From Mesonia mobilis DSM 19841 (GTDB taxonomy: Bacteria; Bacteroidota; Bacteroidia; Flavobacteriales; Flavobacteriaceae), in assembly GCF_000423405.1 (NCBI RefSeq), contig NZ_AUHX01000001.1:186001-250000 (forward strand): DNA of 64,000 nucleotides. Reading direction: 5' to 3'. Position 1 is the first letter of the stretch, and every line of letters begins with the position of its first letter. Below are positions 35,322-43,637 of the stretch, piece by piece. The notes under the pieces were generated by a model. It was not told the DNA's origin and ran no database searches. It worked only from the letters and a program-made list of their open reading frames with translations. A program made the position numbers and the translations under genes.

Positions 35322-35699
35322 ATGAAAATTAAAATATTAGGAAGTATTTTAGTCTTATTCAATTTACTTTCTTGTAACCATACTTCAATCGATTATGTCG
35401 GTGTTTACGAGGGAAAACTGCCTTGTGATGGTTGTGATGAAGTTGAAACTAAGCTCACTTTAAAAGAAGATGAAGCCTATATGTTATATGAAATTTATAA
35501 GTCTTCTAACGGAAATGAGATCAAGCGCATTACCGGGAATTTTGAATGGACAGATACGCAAGATGTCTTGGTAATACAACAAGTGGAATCACTTCCTATT
35601 TACTTCAAAATAGAAGAAAATCGAGTTATTCAACTTAATCCACAAGGGAAATCTTATAGCAACGAACAAGATTATATTTTAACTAAAATTGAAGAATAA
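35322..35699 (+). CDS. NlpE-like copper/envelope-stress lipoprotein
   Basis: A 125-residue lipoprotein: the signal peptide ends in the lipobox LLSC with Cys18 as the lipidated residue. The mature part starts with the NlpE N-domain motif YVGVYEGKLPCDGC, holding a CxxC pair at 35 and 38. In E. coli NlpE senses surface and copper stress. Here only the N-terminal domain is present. It starts six bases after ccsBA, and a role in copper or thiol chemistry near cytochrome assembly is inferred. Confidence 0.85.
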   Translation: MKIKILGSILVLFNLLSCNHTSIDYVGVYEGKLPCDGCDEVETKLTLKEDEAYMLYEIYKSSNGNEIKRITGNFEWTDTQDVLVIQQVESLPIYFKIEENRVIQLNPQGKSYSNEQDYILTKIEE

Positions 35700-35747
35700 A
35701 TAAATTTTTGAATATTAAAAATTAGTACATTTCGTGCTGATTTTTTT

Positions 35748-36350
35748 ATGTCAATTATACGTAAAGTGAGAGCGGTCGAACGGATATACGACGGCCTCAG
35801 TAAAGAGATTGAAGCTTTTCAACAAGCTTCTCAAATTCATTGTTTAGCGGGTTGCGGTAAATGTTGTAATAAAGCAGATATAGAAGCAAGTCCGTTAGAA
35901 TTTTTACCATTAGCATTTCATTGGTTTCTAAATCACGAAGCAGAAGTTAAACTGCAAGTATTACAGCAAAATTCAACTTCTATTTGTTCGCTTTACACTT
36001 CTTCAATTGAAAATTTAACGAAAGGGAGTTGCGAGCAGTATGTTTACCGCGGACTAATTTGTAGGCTATTTGGTTATGCTGCGGCGAAAGATAAATTGGG
36101 AGAACTGCGCTTAATTACTTGCAAAATTATTAAAGAACAGCAAGTAGATCATTACACCAAAGCTGTTGAACTACTTAAAAAAAGAGGTGAAGTTCCTATC
36201 TTTTCAGATTACTATAAAAAACTTTTGCAGATAGATTTTTATTGGGGTAATCAAGTTTTACCGGTAAATAAAGCCATCGAAAAAGCTTTAGAGATCGTAT
36301 TGAATTATTATGCTTATCGACCTTTTCCGAAGTTTAAAAAAGCGAGTTAA
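35748..36350 (+). CDS. YkgJ-type cysteine cluster protein (zinc/iron-chelating)
   Basis: A 200-residue cytoplasmic protein with the cluster Cys32, Cys36, Cys39 and Cys40 in HCLAGCGKCC, plus further Cys in SICSLY, SCEQYVYRG and LICRLFG. This spacing matches the YkgJ/CxxCxxCC family, which probably binds Zn or an Fe-S cluster. It is the third gene after ccsBA and NlpE-like, all on the plus strand, and is closed by a strong terminator. Confidence 0.88.
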   Translation: MSIIRKVRAVERIYDGLSKEIEAFQQASQIHCLAGCGKCCNKADIEASPLEFLPLAFHWFLNHEAEVKLQVLQQNSTSICSLYTSSIENLTKGSCEQYVYRGLICRLFGYAAAKDKLGELRLITCKIIKEQQVDHYTKAVELLKKRGEVPIFSDYYKKLLQIDFYWGNQVLPVNKAIEKALEIVLNYYAYRPFPKFKKAS

Positions 36351-36351
36351 T

Positions 36352-36386
36352 AAAAAAAGCACTTCTCATTTTGAAGTGCTTTTTTT
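36352..36386. terminator. Terminator between the cysteine-cluster gene and fumC
   Basis: A 14-base-pair perfect stem (36352-36365 with 36373-36386; core GCACTTC and GAAGTGC) with a seven-base loop and flanking A and T runs can terminate both convergent genes. Confidence 0.9.
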
Positions 36387-36407
36387 ATTAAATTTAGAAG
36401 TGAAAAA

Positions 36408-37805
36408 TTACTTCATTTCACCAACCATATCTTCAGGTTTTACCCACTCGTCAAATTCTTCAGCAGTAGTGTACCCTAAGTTTACGGCTTCTTCTTTTAG
36501 TGTAGTTCCGTTTTTGTGTGCGGTGTTCGCAATTTCAGCCGCTTTATAATATCCAATTTTGGTATTTAAAGCTGTTACTAACATTAAACTGTTTTTAAGT
36601 AACTCATCGATGCGCTCTTGGTTAGGTTCAATTCCGCTAGCACAATGCTCTTCAAAAGAAACACAAGCATCACCAATTAATTGCGCACTTTGTAATAAAT
36701 TAGCTGCCATTACCGGCTTAAATACATTCAGTTCAAATTGACCCTGTAAACCACCAACTGTAGCAGCAACATCGTTACCAACTACTTGCGCACAAACCAT
36801 TGTTAACGCTTCACATTGTGTTGGGTTTACTTTACCCGGCATAATAGAAGAACCCGGTTCGTTGGCCGGAATAATAATTTCACCAATACCACTTCTTGGT
36901 CCGGAAGCTAACATTCTAATATCGTTCCCGATTTTATTTAAAGAAACCGCGATCTGTTTTAAAGCTGCGTGCGTTTCAACTAAGGCATCGTGCGCCGCTA
37001 AGGCTTCAAATTTATTTTCTGCGGAAGTAAAAGGAAGCTCAGTAAATTCTGCAATAAATTCAGCAACCGTTTCTGCATAACCTTTTGGCGTGTTTAAACC
37101 CGTTCCTACGGCAGTACCTCCTAAAGCTAATTCACCCAAATGCGGAAGTGTATTTTCTAAAGCTTTTAAACCGTGATCTAATTGCGAAACATAGCCGCTA
37201 AATTCTTGACCAAGGGTTAGGGGAGTAGCATCCATAAAATGGGTACGTCCAATTTTCACCACATTTTTAAATTCTTCAGATTTTTTATGAAGTGTATCTC
37301 TTAATTGTTTTACTCCGGGAATGGTTACTTCAACCACTTTTTTATAAGCTGCAATGTGCATTCCGGTAGGGAAGGTATCGTTAGACGATTGAGATTTGTT
37401 TACATCGTCGTTAGGCTGAAGTGTTTTTTCTCCTTCACCAATAGTTTTTCCTGCTAATTGATGTGCACGGTTAGCCACAACCTCGTTTACATTCATATTA
37501 CTTTGCGTACCAGAACCGGTTTGCCAAATTACTAACGGAAATTGATCGTCGTGCTTTCCGGCTAAAATTTCATCACAAACCTGAGCGATATAATCTCTCT
37601 TTTCGGTAGCAAGAACACCTAATTTTTCGTTGGTATAAGCCGCTGCCTTTTTTAAATAAGCAAAACCATATATAATTTCTAAAGGCATCGAAGCTGCCGG
37701 ACCAATTTTGAAGTTATTTCTAGAACGCTCGGTTTGAGCACCCCATAATTTATCGGCAGGTACTTTAACCTCGCCCATCGTATCTTTTTCTATTCTATAT
37801 TCCAT
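36408..37805 (-). CDS. fumC: Class II fumarate hydratase
   Basis: Interconverts fumarate and malate in the TCA cycle, a cytoplasmic homotetramer without an iron-sulfur cluster. [11 protein letters not shown] near residue 316 is the fumarase/aspartase signature. [19 protein letters not shown]-type sequence near 95-115 and [12 protein letters not shown] near 135 are also typical. The 465 residues are standard. TAAATTTG on the minus strand at 37838-37831 is a promoter 25 bases upstream. It appears monocistronic. Confidence 0.97.
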   Translation of the reverse strand: MEYRIEKDTMGEVKVPADKLWGAQTERSRNNFKIGPAASMPLEIIYGFAYLKKAAAYTNEKLGVLATEKRDYIAQVCDEILAGKHDDQFPLVIWQTGSGTQSNMNVNEVVANRAHQLAGKTIGEGEKTLQPNDDVNKSQSSNDTFPTGMHIAAYKKVVEVTIPGVKQLRDTLHKKSEEFKNVVKIGRTHFMDATPLTLGQEFSGYVSQLDHGLKALENTLPHLGELALGGTAVGTGLNTPKGYAETVAEFIAEFTELPFTSAENKFEALAAHDALVETHAALKQIAVSLNKIGNDIRMLASGPRSGIGEIIIPANEPGSSIMPGKVNPTQCEALTMVCAQVVGNDVAATVGGLQGQFELNVFKPVMAANLLQSAQLIGDACVSFEEHCASGIEPNQERIDELLKNSLMLVTALNTKIGYYKAAEIANTAHKNGTTLKEEAVNLGYTTAEEFDEWVKPEDMVGEMK

Positions 37806-37830
37806 TTGTTGATTAATTTTTTAAGCTCAA

Positions 37831-37838
37831 CAAATTTA
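37831..37838 (-). promoter_or_regulatory. Promoter -7 element for fumC
   Basis: TAAATTTG on the minus strand, 25 bases before the ATG at 37805. The rest of the 204-base divergent gap shows only the promoter for the small gene at 38010. Confidence 0.6.
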
Positions 37839-37951
37839 ATGATTTAGTTTTTTTTAGACGAGTTGTTCAGGAAGTAAAACACAGGTTTTTAGGTGAATTA
37901 TCTTTTTCAATTTAAAAAATAATAAGAATGTTAATATTTTTCGAGGTTTAG

Positions 37952-37983
37952 TTGTGATATTTCAGATAGAAGTTTTATTTTTG
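37952..37983 (+). promoter_or_regulatory. Promoter for the 60-residue membrane protein gene
   Basis: TTG at 37952-37954, a 21-base spacer and TATTTTTG at 37976-37983 give a complete Bacteroidota promoter, ending 26 bases before the ATG at 38010. It supports expression of the small gene. Confidence 0.65.
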
Positions 37984-38009
37984 AAGCAAATTCTTGAAAT
38001 CTAGAAATT

Positions 38010-38192
38010 ATGTTTGAGTTTGATCAATACCTTGGCTTTTTAGCATTTTTAACCATTGCAACTATCGGATTTTGGTTAATGATATTTTTAATTAGTTTCG
38101 TTGTGCCTTACTGGATCGGTGGTTCTATTATGGAAATGATTAAAGAAAAGAAAGAAGAGAAACGCAAAAAGAGAGAAGCGCTCAACTCATAA
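38010..38192 (+). CDS. Small membrane protein, 60 residues
   Basis: A 60-residue protein with one long or two short hydrophobic segments (residues 7-37, FLAFLTIATIGFWLMIFLIS then FVVPYWIGGS) and a strongly basic/acidic cytoplasmic tail (KEKKEEKRKKREA). It has its own well-formed promoter and a terminator 18 bases downstream, arguing that it is a real gene although I do not recognise a family. Confidence 0.7.
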   Translation: MFEFDQYLGFLAFLTIATIGFWLMIFLISFVVPYWIGGSIMEMIKEKKEEKRKKREALNS

Positions 38193-38210
38193 TTTTCAAT
38201 ATAACTTATA

Positions 38211-38241
38211 AAAAAAGGAAGCTAATTTAGCTTCCTTTTTT
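38211..38241 (+). terminator. Terminator of the small membrane protein gene
   Basis: A near-continuous palindrome (38211-38225 with 38227-38241; core GGAAGCTAA and TTAGCTTCC) followed by T residues. Confidence 0.85.
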
Positions 38242-38313
38242 TTGTAGGGTAAATCTAACTATTCAGATTTTTTGTGGGATGGTCTTAATAAATCGAGGGT
38301 ATGCAAAAAGTTG

Positions 38314-38348
38314 AAGGCTTCAAACTAACTAATTTCGTTTGAAGCCTT
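38314..38348 (-). terminator. Terminator of the TonB-dependent receptor gene
   Basis: An 11-base-pair stem (38314-38324 with 38338-38348, arms AAGGCTTCAAA and TTTGAAGCCTT) with a 13-base loop lies just past the receptor stop at 38360, followed on the minus strand by CAACTTTTTG. Confidence 0.75.
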
Positions 38349-38359
38349 TTAAATATTAT

Positions 38360-40894
38360 TTAAAATTCTCCGCCTTCATCATCCATTCCTTGGCCGCCTT
38401 GACCTCTTTCTCTCATTCTGTCTTCTCTAGATTGATTAAATCGGTAGATTAACGAAAGGGTAAATTGACGTTCTCTCCATTGAAATTCGCTATAGGAGTT
38501 AAAGTTATTAGACTCTGTAAACGATTTTCTTTTTCTAGAATTAAACACATCTCTTACGTTAAAAGTTGCGGTAAGTTTATCTTTAATTACTTCTTTACTT
38601 ACTGCTAAATCCATCGAGAACATCGGATCACTTTCGGTTTGAGCCGTATTTCTTGGTCCCATATAGAACCCATTGGTTTGGACATCTATTTCTGAAGGTA
38701 AGGTATATTTTGCACTAAACCTTCCGAAGAAACTTGTATTTGTGGTTCCAAAATCTTGCACTTCAGGATTTGGTACTTCATCGGTAGGTTCTGCGGTATA
38801 AGTCCCTTCAGTTTCAAATCTAAAGAAGTTAAAACTACCATTGAATCTTAATTTTTTAGTTGGATTCCAAATGGCGCCAACTTCACCACCAATTCGATCT
38901 TGGGTTGAAAGGTTAATTGGTAAAAATACAATTTGAGTAATTCCGTCAGTTTCATTGCTTCCTTCATTATTCAACTGTACACGCTCAAAAGAATCTGTTT
39001 CTCTTTGGTAGTAAACTGAAGCATTAAAGGTTAAGGTTTCCCATTTTTTTAAATATCCTAAGTCGAACGTATTCGAGAATGCCGGATTTAAATTTGGATT
39101 ACCTCTAAAAACATTGGTTCTACTAGAACGAGAAGGAAACGGATTAATAAACCAACCTCTTGGTCTGTTAATTCTTCTATTATAACCTAAGGTTATATTT
39201 TCATCTTCACCTAATTCATAAATTAAATTTACGGTAGGGAAGAGGCCTAAATAGTTTTTGTCGAAACTCGTATCAAAATCAAAACTGTTTTCTAGCTCCT
39301 CATCGCTTATAAATGGAGAAGAAACGTCTCCTTTTAATTGGGTATGCTCTAAACGTAAACCTAAAAGAAAAGAAAACTTATCGCCTAATTTATTTCCGTA
39401 TTGCGAATAAACTGCATTTACATTTTCTTCATAATCAAAATTATAAGAAAGGTCTTCGTTAGTGTTAAAGATATCATTAACCGGATCGTATTCTTCTAAA
39501 AAGTAATCATTTTCTGTAGATTCTAAATTACTTCTAAAACCGGCCTCAAATTGAGCATCTCCCATCGGTAAAACATAATCTGCTTGAACAAGCAACTCAT
39601 TTTGTTTTTCATTTTCCTGAATAATCTCTCTATCGATTAAACTATCTGTAGGGAAAACTCTAAACTCATTAATTGAATTTGGCTTATCTTCATTATCGTA
39701 AGAATATTGAAAATCGGCAGTTAACTTGTGACCTTCATCATTAAAATTTTTAACGTAATTAATGGCAGCCTGATAGGTTTCTTCAATTTCTTCTTCGTTT
39801 TGCCTTCTGAAGGTTTCACTATCTAAACCACTATTATTAAAATATCTTAAGTTGCTAGATTCGCTTACGTCTAGATCGTTACCCCAACGACCAAATAGAT
39901 TTGCAGTAATCGAAGACCTATCGTCGATGTAATATTCTATTCCTAAATTGGTATTTACACCACGGCGTCTTCGATCATATTCTCGATCTTCTACAACTCT
40001 GTCAAAAATATCATCGTCGTCGTTGAAGTATTCATTATCGTAAAAAGCGTTTCCGGGAGATTTTCTATAATAAACTCCAGTATTGTTGAAGATGTTGAAT
40101 TTATCACTTCTTAAGTTTAAATTAGTTGAAAAGGAATTGTTAATAGGAACTCCAAGTGTAGCTTGCACAGAACCATTTAATCCTAAGGTTTTTTCTTTTT
40201 TCAAGATAATATTTAGAATACCTGCGGTTCCTTCAGCATCGTATCGAGCCGACGGACTCGTAATTACTTCAACTCGCTCAATAGCATCTGCAGGTAATTG
40301 CTGAAAAATAGTAGTATCATCAAAACCAGCCATAGCTGAAGGTTTACCGTTAATAAGAATTCTTACATTTTCATTACCACGTAAACTAATACCACCTTCT
40401 ACATCGACTGCTACCGAAGGTATGTTTTGCAGTGCATCGGTCACTGTACCACCTTTCGTGGTTAAGTCTTTACCGATGTTATAAATTTTCTTGTCTAACC
40501 GAACTTCTACCTGAGTGGTTTCTGCTCTTACAACAACTTCATCTAAACTGTCTGAATTTAAACCTAAAGAGATTGTACTTAGATCTAAATCTGAATTTAA
40601 GGTTCTGTTCTCGAAAGTTTTGGTTTCAAAAGAAATAAATTCAACATTAATATCGTAATTCCCTTCGTAAACTTCAATATTAAAATTACCATCAAAATCG
40701 GTTACACCGCCTTGTGGCGACCGTTCTCCAGTTCTATCTATAAAAGTTACGGTGGCATATTCTAAAGGAACTGCTGCGTCTTTATCGACTACGGTTCCTG
40801 TTACATTTACTTTGTCTTGGGCGTTTGCAAAGTGGGTTAAGCTTAAGGTTAAAAGTAAAAATAGAGATTTTACAAAGAATAGTTTTTGGGTCAT
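38360..40894 (-). CDS. TonB-dependent outer-membrane receptor (beta-barrel family 3)
   Basis: An 844-residue outer-membrane protein. A signal peptide (residues 1-25, ending HFANAQ) precedes a carboxypeptidase-regulatory-like beta-sandwich (VTGTVVDKDAAVPLEYATV), then a plug domain (LDKKIYNIGKDL, DALQNIPSV, SLRGNENVRILINGKPS, IERVEVITSPSARYDAEGTAG) and a 22-strand-type barrel of the OMP_b-brl_3 group. No SusD partner is adjacent, so it is not a standard PUL pair. The C-terminus is unusual: after the last barrel strands there is a Gly/Arg/Asp-rich tail (MRERGQGGQGMDDEGGEF). Ligand unknown. Confidence 0.93.
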   Translation of the reverse strand: MTQKLFFVKSLFLLLTLSLTHFANAQDKVNVTGTVVDKDAAVPLEYATVTFIDRTGERSPQGGVTDFDGNFNIEVYEGNYDINVEFISFETKTFENRTLNSDLDLSTISLGLNSDSLDEVVVRAETTQVEVRLDKKIYNIGKDLTTKGGTVTDALQNIPSVAVDVEGGISLRGNENVRILINGKPSAMAGFDDTTIFQQLPADAIERVEVITSPSARYDAEGTAGILNIILKKEKTLGLNGSVQATLGVPINNSFSTNLNLRSDKFNIFNNTGVYYRKSPGNAFYDNEYFNDDDDIFDRVVEDREYDRRRRGVNTNLGIEYYIDDRSSITANLFGRWGNDLDVSESSNLRYFNNSGLDSETFRRQNEEEIEETYQAAINYVKNFNDEGHKLTADFQYSYDNEDKPNSINEFRVFPTDSLIDREIIQENEKQNELLVQADYVLPMGDAQFEAGFRSNLESTENDYFLEEYDPVNDIFNTNEDLSYNFDYEENVNAVYSQYGNKLGDKFSFLLGLRLEHTQLKGDVSSPFISDEELENSFDFDTSFDKNYLGLFPTVNLIYELGEDENITLGYNRRINRPRGWFINPFPSRSSRTNVFRGNPNLNPAFSNTFDLGYLKKWETLTFNASVYYQRETDSFERVQLNNEGSNETDGITQIVFLPINLSTQDRIGGEVGAIWNPTKKLRFNGSFNFFRFETEGTYTAEPTDEVPNPEVQDFGTTNTSFFGRFSAKYTLPSEIDVQTNGFYMGPRNTAQTESDPMFSMDLAVSKEVIKDKLTATFNVRDVFNSRKRKSFTESNNFNSYSEFQWRERQFTLSLIYRFNQSREDRMRERGQGGQGMDDEGGEF

Positions 40895-40970
40895 TGTTAA
40901 GTTTTTATTTGCATTTAAGACCAGCGGTAATCCAAATCGTTTAATGAGTTTTCGTTAAAATTGAGTTAAC

Positions 40971-41003
40971 AAAAAACCCTTTACATTTCGTAAAGGGTTT
41001 TTT
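40971..41003 (-). terminator. Terminator of the 41022 periplasmic protein gene
   Basis: A 14-base-pair perfect stem (40971-40984 with 40990-41003; core CCCTTTAC and GTAAAGGG) with an ATTTC loop and flanking A/T runs, 18 bases beyond the gene's stop codon. Confidence 0.88.
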
Positions 41004-41021
41004 ATCGAAAGCTTATTGAGC

Positions 41022-41408
41022 TTACATTTTCTTTTTCATCTTTTTAGCACGCTTCTCACGCATTTTTTCTTCAACTTTTAAAAGTTGGTTGTATTGAGCT
41101 TTGGTTAAAATATCTTGCATCTCTTTAAGACGATTTATTTTTAAAGCTTTTAGGTTCTCAACTTTTTCTTGCTTGTTTAGACTTTTATCGTTGATGATTT
41201 CATCACGTTTTACCTGAAACTCTAACATTTTATTTCTCACTAAAAGAGGCTGTTCACCATTTAAACCTAATTTTTTAGTCAACATTTTAGACTGTTTATC
41301 AGCCTTTTGTTCTTGTTGTGGTGTTGCTTCAGCGATGTCGATATTATATTGCGCTTCAGAAAATTGAAACGCAAATACAGTTACAAATAGTACAATTAGC
41401 TTTTTCAT
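41022..41408 (-). CDS. Small secreted helical protein, Spy-like
   Basis: A 128-residue exported protein with a signal peptide (residues 1-19, ending SEAQ) followed by an all-helical, Lys/Glu/Gln-rich mature part (ATPQQEQKADKQSKMLTKKL, NKQEKVENLKALKINRLKEM, ILTKAQYNQL) and a basic tail. The pattern recalls Spy/CpxP (LTxxQ) periplasmic chaperones, with LTKAQYNQL as a possible equivalent. It has its own terminator. Confidence in the gene is high, in the family moderate. Confidence 0.8.
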   Translation of the reverse strand: MKKLIVLFVTVFAFQFSEAQYNIDIAEATPQQEQKADKQSKMLTKKLGLNGEQPLLVRNKMLEFQVKRDEIINDKSLNKQEKVENLKALKINRLKEMQDILTKAQYNQLLKVEEKMREKRAKKMKKKM

Positions 41409-41478
41409 AATTTTTTATTTTCAATTTATGAAAAAGAGAGCAAGTTATCTGTTAATCACTGGTTAAAGAGTCTAAAGC

Positions 41479-41820
41479 TTATATTAAATCTTTTATTTTT
41501 TCGGGTGGTCGACCAATTACAGCTTTATCATCGTTCACAACAATTGGGCGTTCGATGAGTTTAGGATTTTCATGCATGGCTGTAATGATTTCATCTTCAG
41601 AAAGTTCTTTACCTTTGTAATTCTCTTTCCAGATTTTTTCATTTTTACGCACAAGTTCTTCTGCTGAAATATCTAAAAGCTCCAATACTTTTTTAATTTC
41701 TTCTTTCTTCATCGGAATGTCTAAATACTTCACGATAAGAAAATCTTTACCCGATTCTTCTAAAATTTGAAGTCCTTCTCTAGATTTAGAACATCTTGGA
41801 TTGTGATATATTTTGATCAT
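41479..41820 (-). CDS. arsC: Arsenate reductase (ArsC/Spx family), thioredoxin-fold
   Basis: A 113-residue thioredoxin-fold protein starting MIKIYHNPRCSKSREGL, with the catalytic Cys in NPRCSKSR, then LIERPIVVND with the arsenate-binding Arg and VIGRPPEKI at the end. The ATG at 41820 gives normal ArsC length; the earlier in-frame ATG at 41865 adds 15 unrelated residues. Many such Bacteroidota proteins are grouped with ArsC but arsenate reduction is unproven, and no ars operon is nearby. Confidence 0.9.
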   Translation of the reverse strand: MIKIYHNPRCSKSREGLQILEESGKDFLIVKYLDIPMKKEEIKKVLELLDISAEELVRKNEKIWKENYKGKELSEDEIITAMHENPKLIERPIVVNDDKAVIGRPPEKIKDLI

Positions 41821-41909
41821 AATTTTTTGTTTTCTATAATATAATAGAAGTTGAAGGTTTTTCAAAATTGGTTTTTAAGCTCGAATTCAACTTCAACTTC
41901 TAATTAACT

Positions 41910-43005
41910 TTATTCTTCACGTTGTCCCATCATCATGAGATAGGCTTTTAGAAATTGATCGATCTGGCCGTCCATTACTGCATCGACATTTCCGGTTTCT
42001 TCAGCGGTACGAACGTCTTTTACCAATTTATAAGGATGCATCACGTAATTTCGAATTTGCGATCCCCATTCAATTTTCTTCTTGCTGGCTTCAATATCTT
42101 CTCGTTGTTCGAGTTGTTTCTGAAGTTCGATTTCATACAACTGCGATTTCAGCATTTGCATCGCTCTCGCTCTGTTTTCATGTTGCGACCGCGTTTCTGA
42201 ACAAGAAATTTGAATTCCCGTAGGGTGGTGAACCAATTGTACTTTCGTTTCAACTTTATTTACATTTTGCCCGCCGGCACCACTAGATCTTGCGGTAGTA
42301 ATTTCGATATCTGCCGGATTAATTTCAATCTCTATAGAATCGTCGACCAACGGATAAACATAAACCGAAGCAAAAGATGTATGGCGCTTCGCATTACTGT
42401 CGAACGGAGAAATACGTACTAATCGATGCACGCCGTTTTCGCCTTTTAACCAACCAAAAGCATAATCGCCTTCGATCTCTAAGGTAACGGTTTTTATACC
42501 GGCAACATCACCTTCTTGATGGTTAAGTTCTCGAACTTTAAAGCCTTGCTTTTCTGCCCACATTAAATACATACGCATCAGCATACTTGCCCAATCGCAA
42601 CTTTCGGTACCACCGGCACCGGCGGTAATTTGTAAGACTGCAGAAAGGTCATCGCCCTCTTCAGAAAGCATATTTTTAAACTCTAGGTCTTCTAATAGAT
42701 TTTTGAGTTTTTCGTAGCGATTAGTAAGGTCTTCTTCAGAAGCTTCGCCTTCTTTATAAAATTCGAAAATTACTTCTAGATCATCATAAAGCGTTAGGGC
42801 TTGCTCGTAGCTTTGCACCCATTTTTTTTCAGCATTTAGTTCTCGAACTAATACTTGCGCTTTTTGAGGATTATCCCAAAATCCCGGAGCTAATGTTTTT
42901 TCTTCGAGATTGGTAATTTCGATGCGTTTGGCATCTACGTCAAAGATACTGTTTTAGGGAGGTGACACGTTCTTTGAGATCTTTTAAAGTATCTTGGGTA
43001 ATCAT
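41910..43005 (-). CDS. prfB: Peptide chain release factor 2, programmed +1 frameshift
   Basis: Terminates translation at UGA and UAA. The first 21 codons from the ATG at 43005 end in UAU CUU, then UGA C (42942-42939), the classic prfB frameshift site CUUUGAC. Moving +1 joins them to the main reading frame, which then reads [14 protein letters not shown] and runs to 41910, for about 364 residues. The codon-recognition tripeptide SPF lies in [11 protein letters not shown] and the peptidyl-hydrolysis GGQ in [11 protein letters not shown]. The purine-rich Shine-Dalgarno stimulator found before the site in E. coli is absent. Promoter: TATTTTTG (minus) at 43038-43031. Confidence 0.97.
42939..42945 (-). 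promoter_or_regulatory. Programmed +1 ribosomal frameshift site of prfB
   Basis: CTT TGA C on the minus strand: Leu codon 21, in-frame stop codon 22, then C. RF2 recognises UGA, so low RF2 favours frameshifting and more RF2, an autoregulatory loop known from other bacteria. The bases upstream are CTAAAACAGTAT, without an AGGGGG-like element. Confidence 0.93.
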
Positions 43006-43030
43006 TAATTAGTTTTTAGTGTGAATGAAA

Positions 43031-43038
43031 CAAAAATA
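43031..43038 (-). promoter_or_regulatory. Promoter -7 element for prfB
   Basis: TATTTTTG on the minus strand fits TAnnTTTG, 25 bases before the prfB ATG at 43005. It supports that start and hence the frameshift arrangement. Confidence 0.6.
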
Positions 43039-43103
43039 GAAGTTATACCGACTTCAGAAAAAGATTTAAGCATAATTTCTGAAGAATAATTTTTAAATTA
43101 TTC

Positions 43104-43472
43104 CTAGACAGACACTCCTTTAACCAAAAGTTTTGCTGAAGCCGGATTAGATGCTAAGGGTACGTTATGTACATCGCAAATACGCAGCAGCATTAAAACA
43201 TCGGGTTCGTGCGGATGCTTCTCTAACGGATCTCTAAAAAATAACACCATTTTACATTTTCCTTCAGCCACGCGACCGGCAATTTGAGCATCGCCACCAA
43301 TGGGCCCAGAAAGGTAAGGTTCTACTTTAAAACCTGCATTTTTAACTTTATTACCGGTGGTTCCGGTAGCGATAAGTTGAATGTGATCTTGCTGAAAAAA
43401 ATCTTCATATTCTTTTAGAAATTTGACCATTTCTTCTTTTTTACCGTCGTGTGCGATGATAGCAATTTCCAT
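43104..43472 (-). CDS. mgsA: Methylglyoxal synthase
   Basis: Converts dihydroxyacetone phosphate to methylglyoxal, a bypass of lower glycolysis under phosphate limitation. IAIIAHDGKKEEM starts the protein; TGTTG (residues 36-40) binds phosphate, catalytic Asp61 lies in SGPIGGDAQIAG, and FFRDPLEKHPHEPDV follows. The 122 residues are slightly shorter than the 150-residue E. coli enzyme but typical for Bacteroidota. Regulation here is not visible. Confidence 0.95.
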   Translation of the reverse strand: MEIAIIAHDGKKEEMVKFLKEYEDFFQQDHIQLIATGTTGNKVKNAGFKVEPYLSGPIGGDAQIAGRVAEGKCKMVLFFRDPLEKHPHEPDVLMLLRICDVHNVPLASNPASAKLLVKGVSV

Positions 43473-43607
43473 TTTCTGTTGAATTAATTGTATTTTCTTT
43501 TACCTATAAAGAAACATATTTTTTAGTAAATAGGCTTTTTCTAGCTCTTTTATTTCTGAAGTAATTTGATAATTGTTGCAAAGTGCTTTCTGCTTAAAGA
43601 ATTCTTG

Positions 43608-43615
43608 TAAATTTG
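43608..43615 (+). promoter_or_regulatory. Promoter -7 element for the threonine aldolase gene
   Basis: TAAATTTG fits TAnnTTTG exactly, 22 bases before the ATG at 43638. Confidence 0.6.
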
Positions 43616-43637
43616 ATCTTAAAATAGAAAAATAGCA

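Noticed and set aside
38360-40894. TonB-dependent receptor as part of a SusC/SusD polysaccharide utilisation locus.
   Set aside because: No SusD-like gene, glycoside hydrolase or hybrid sensor lies nearby; the barrel is of the OMP_b-brl_3 type.
42939-43005. prfB read as truncated or as a pseudogene with an internal stop.
   Set aside because: The stop lies in the exact CUU UGA C context of RF2 autoregulation and both parts match RF2, so it is a programmed frameshift.
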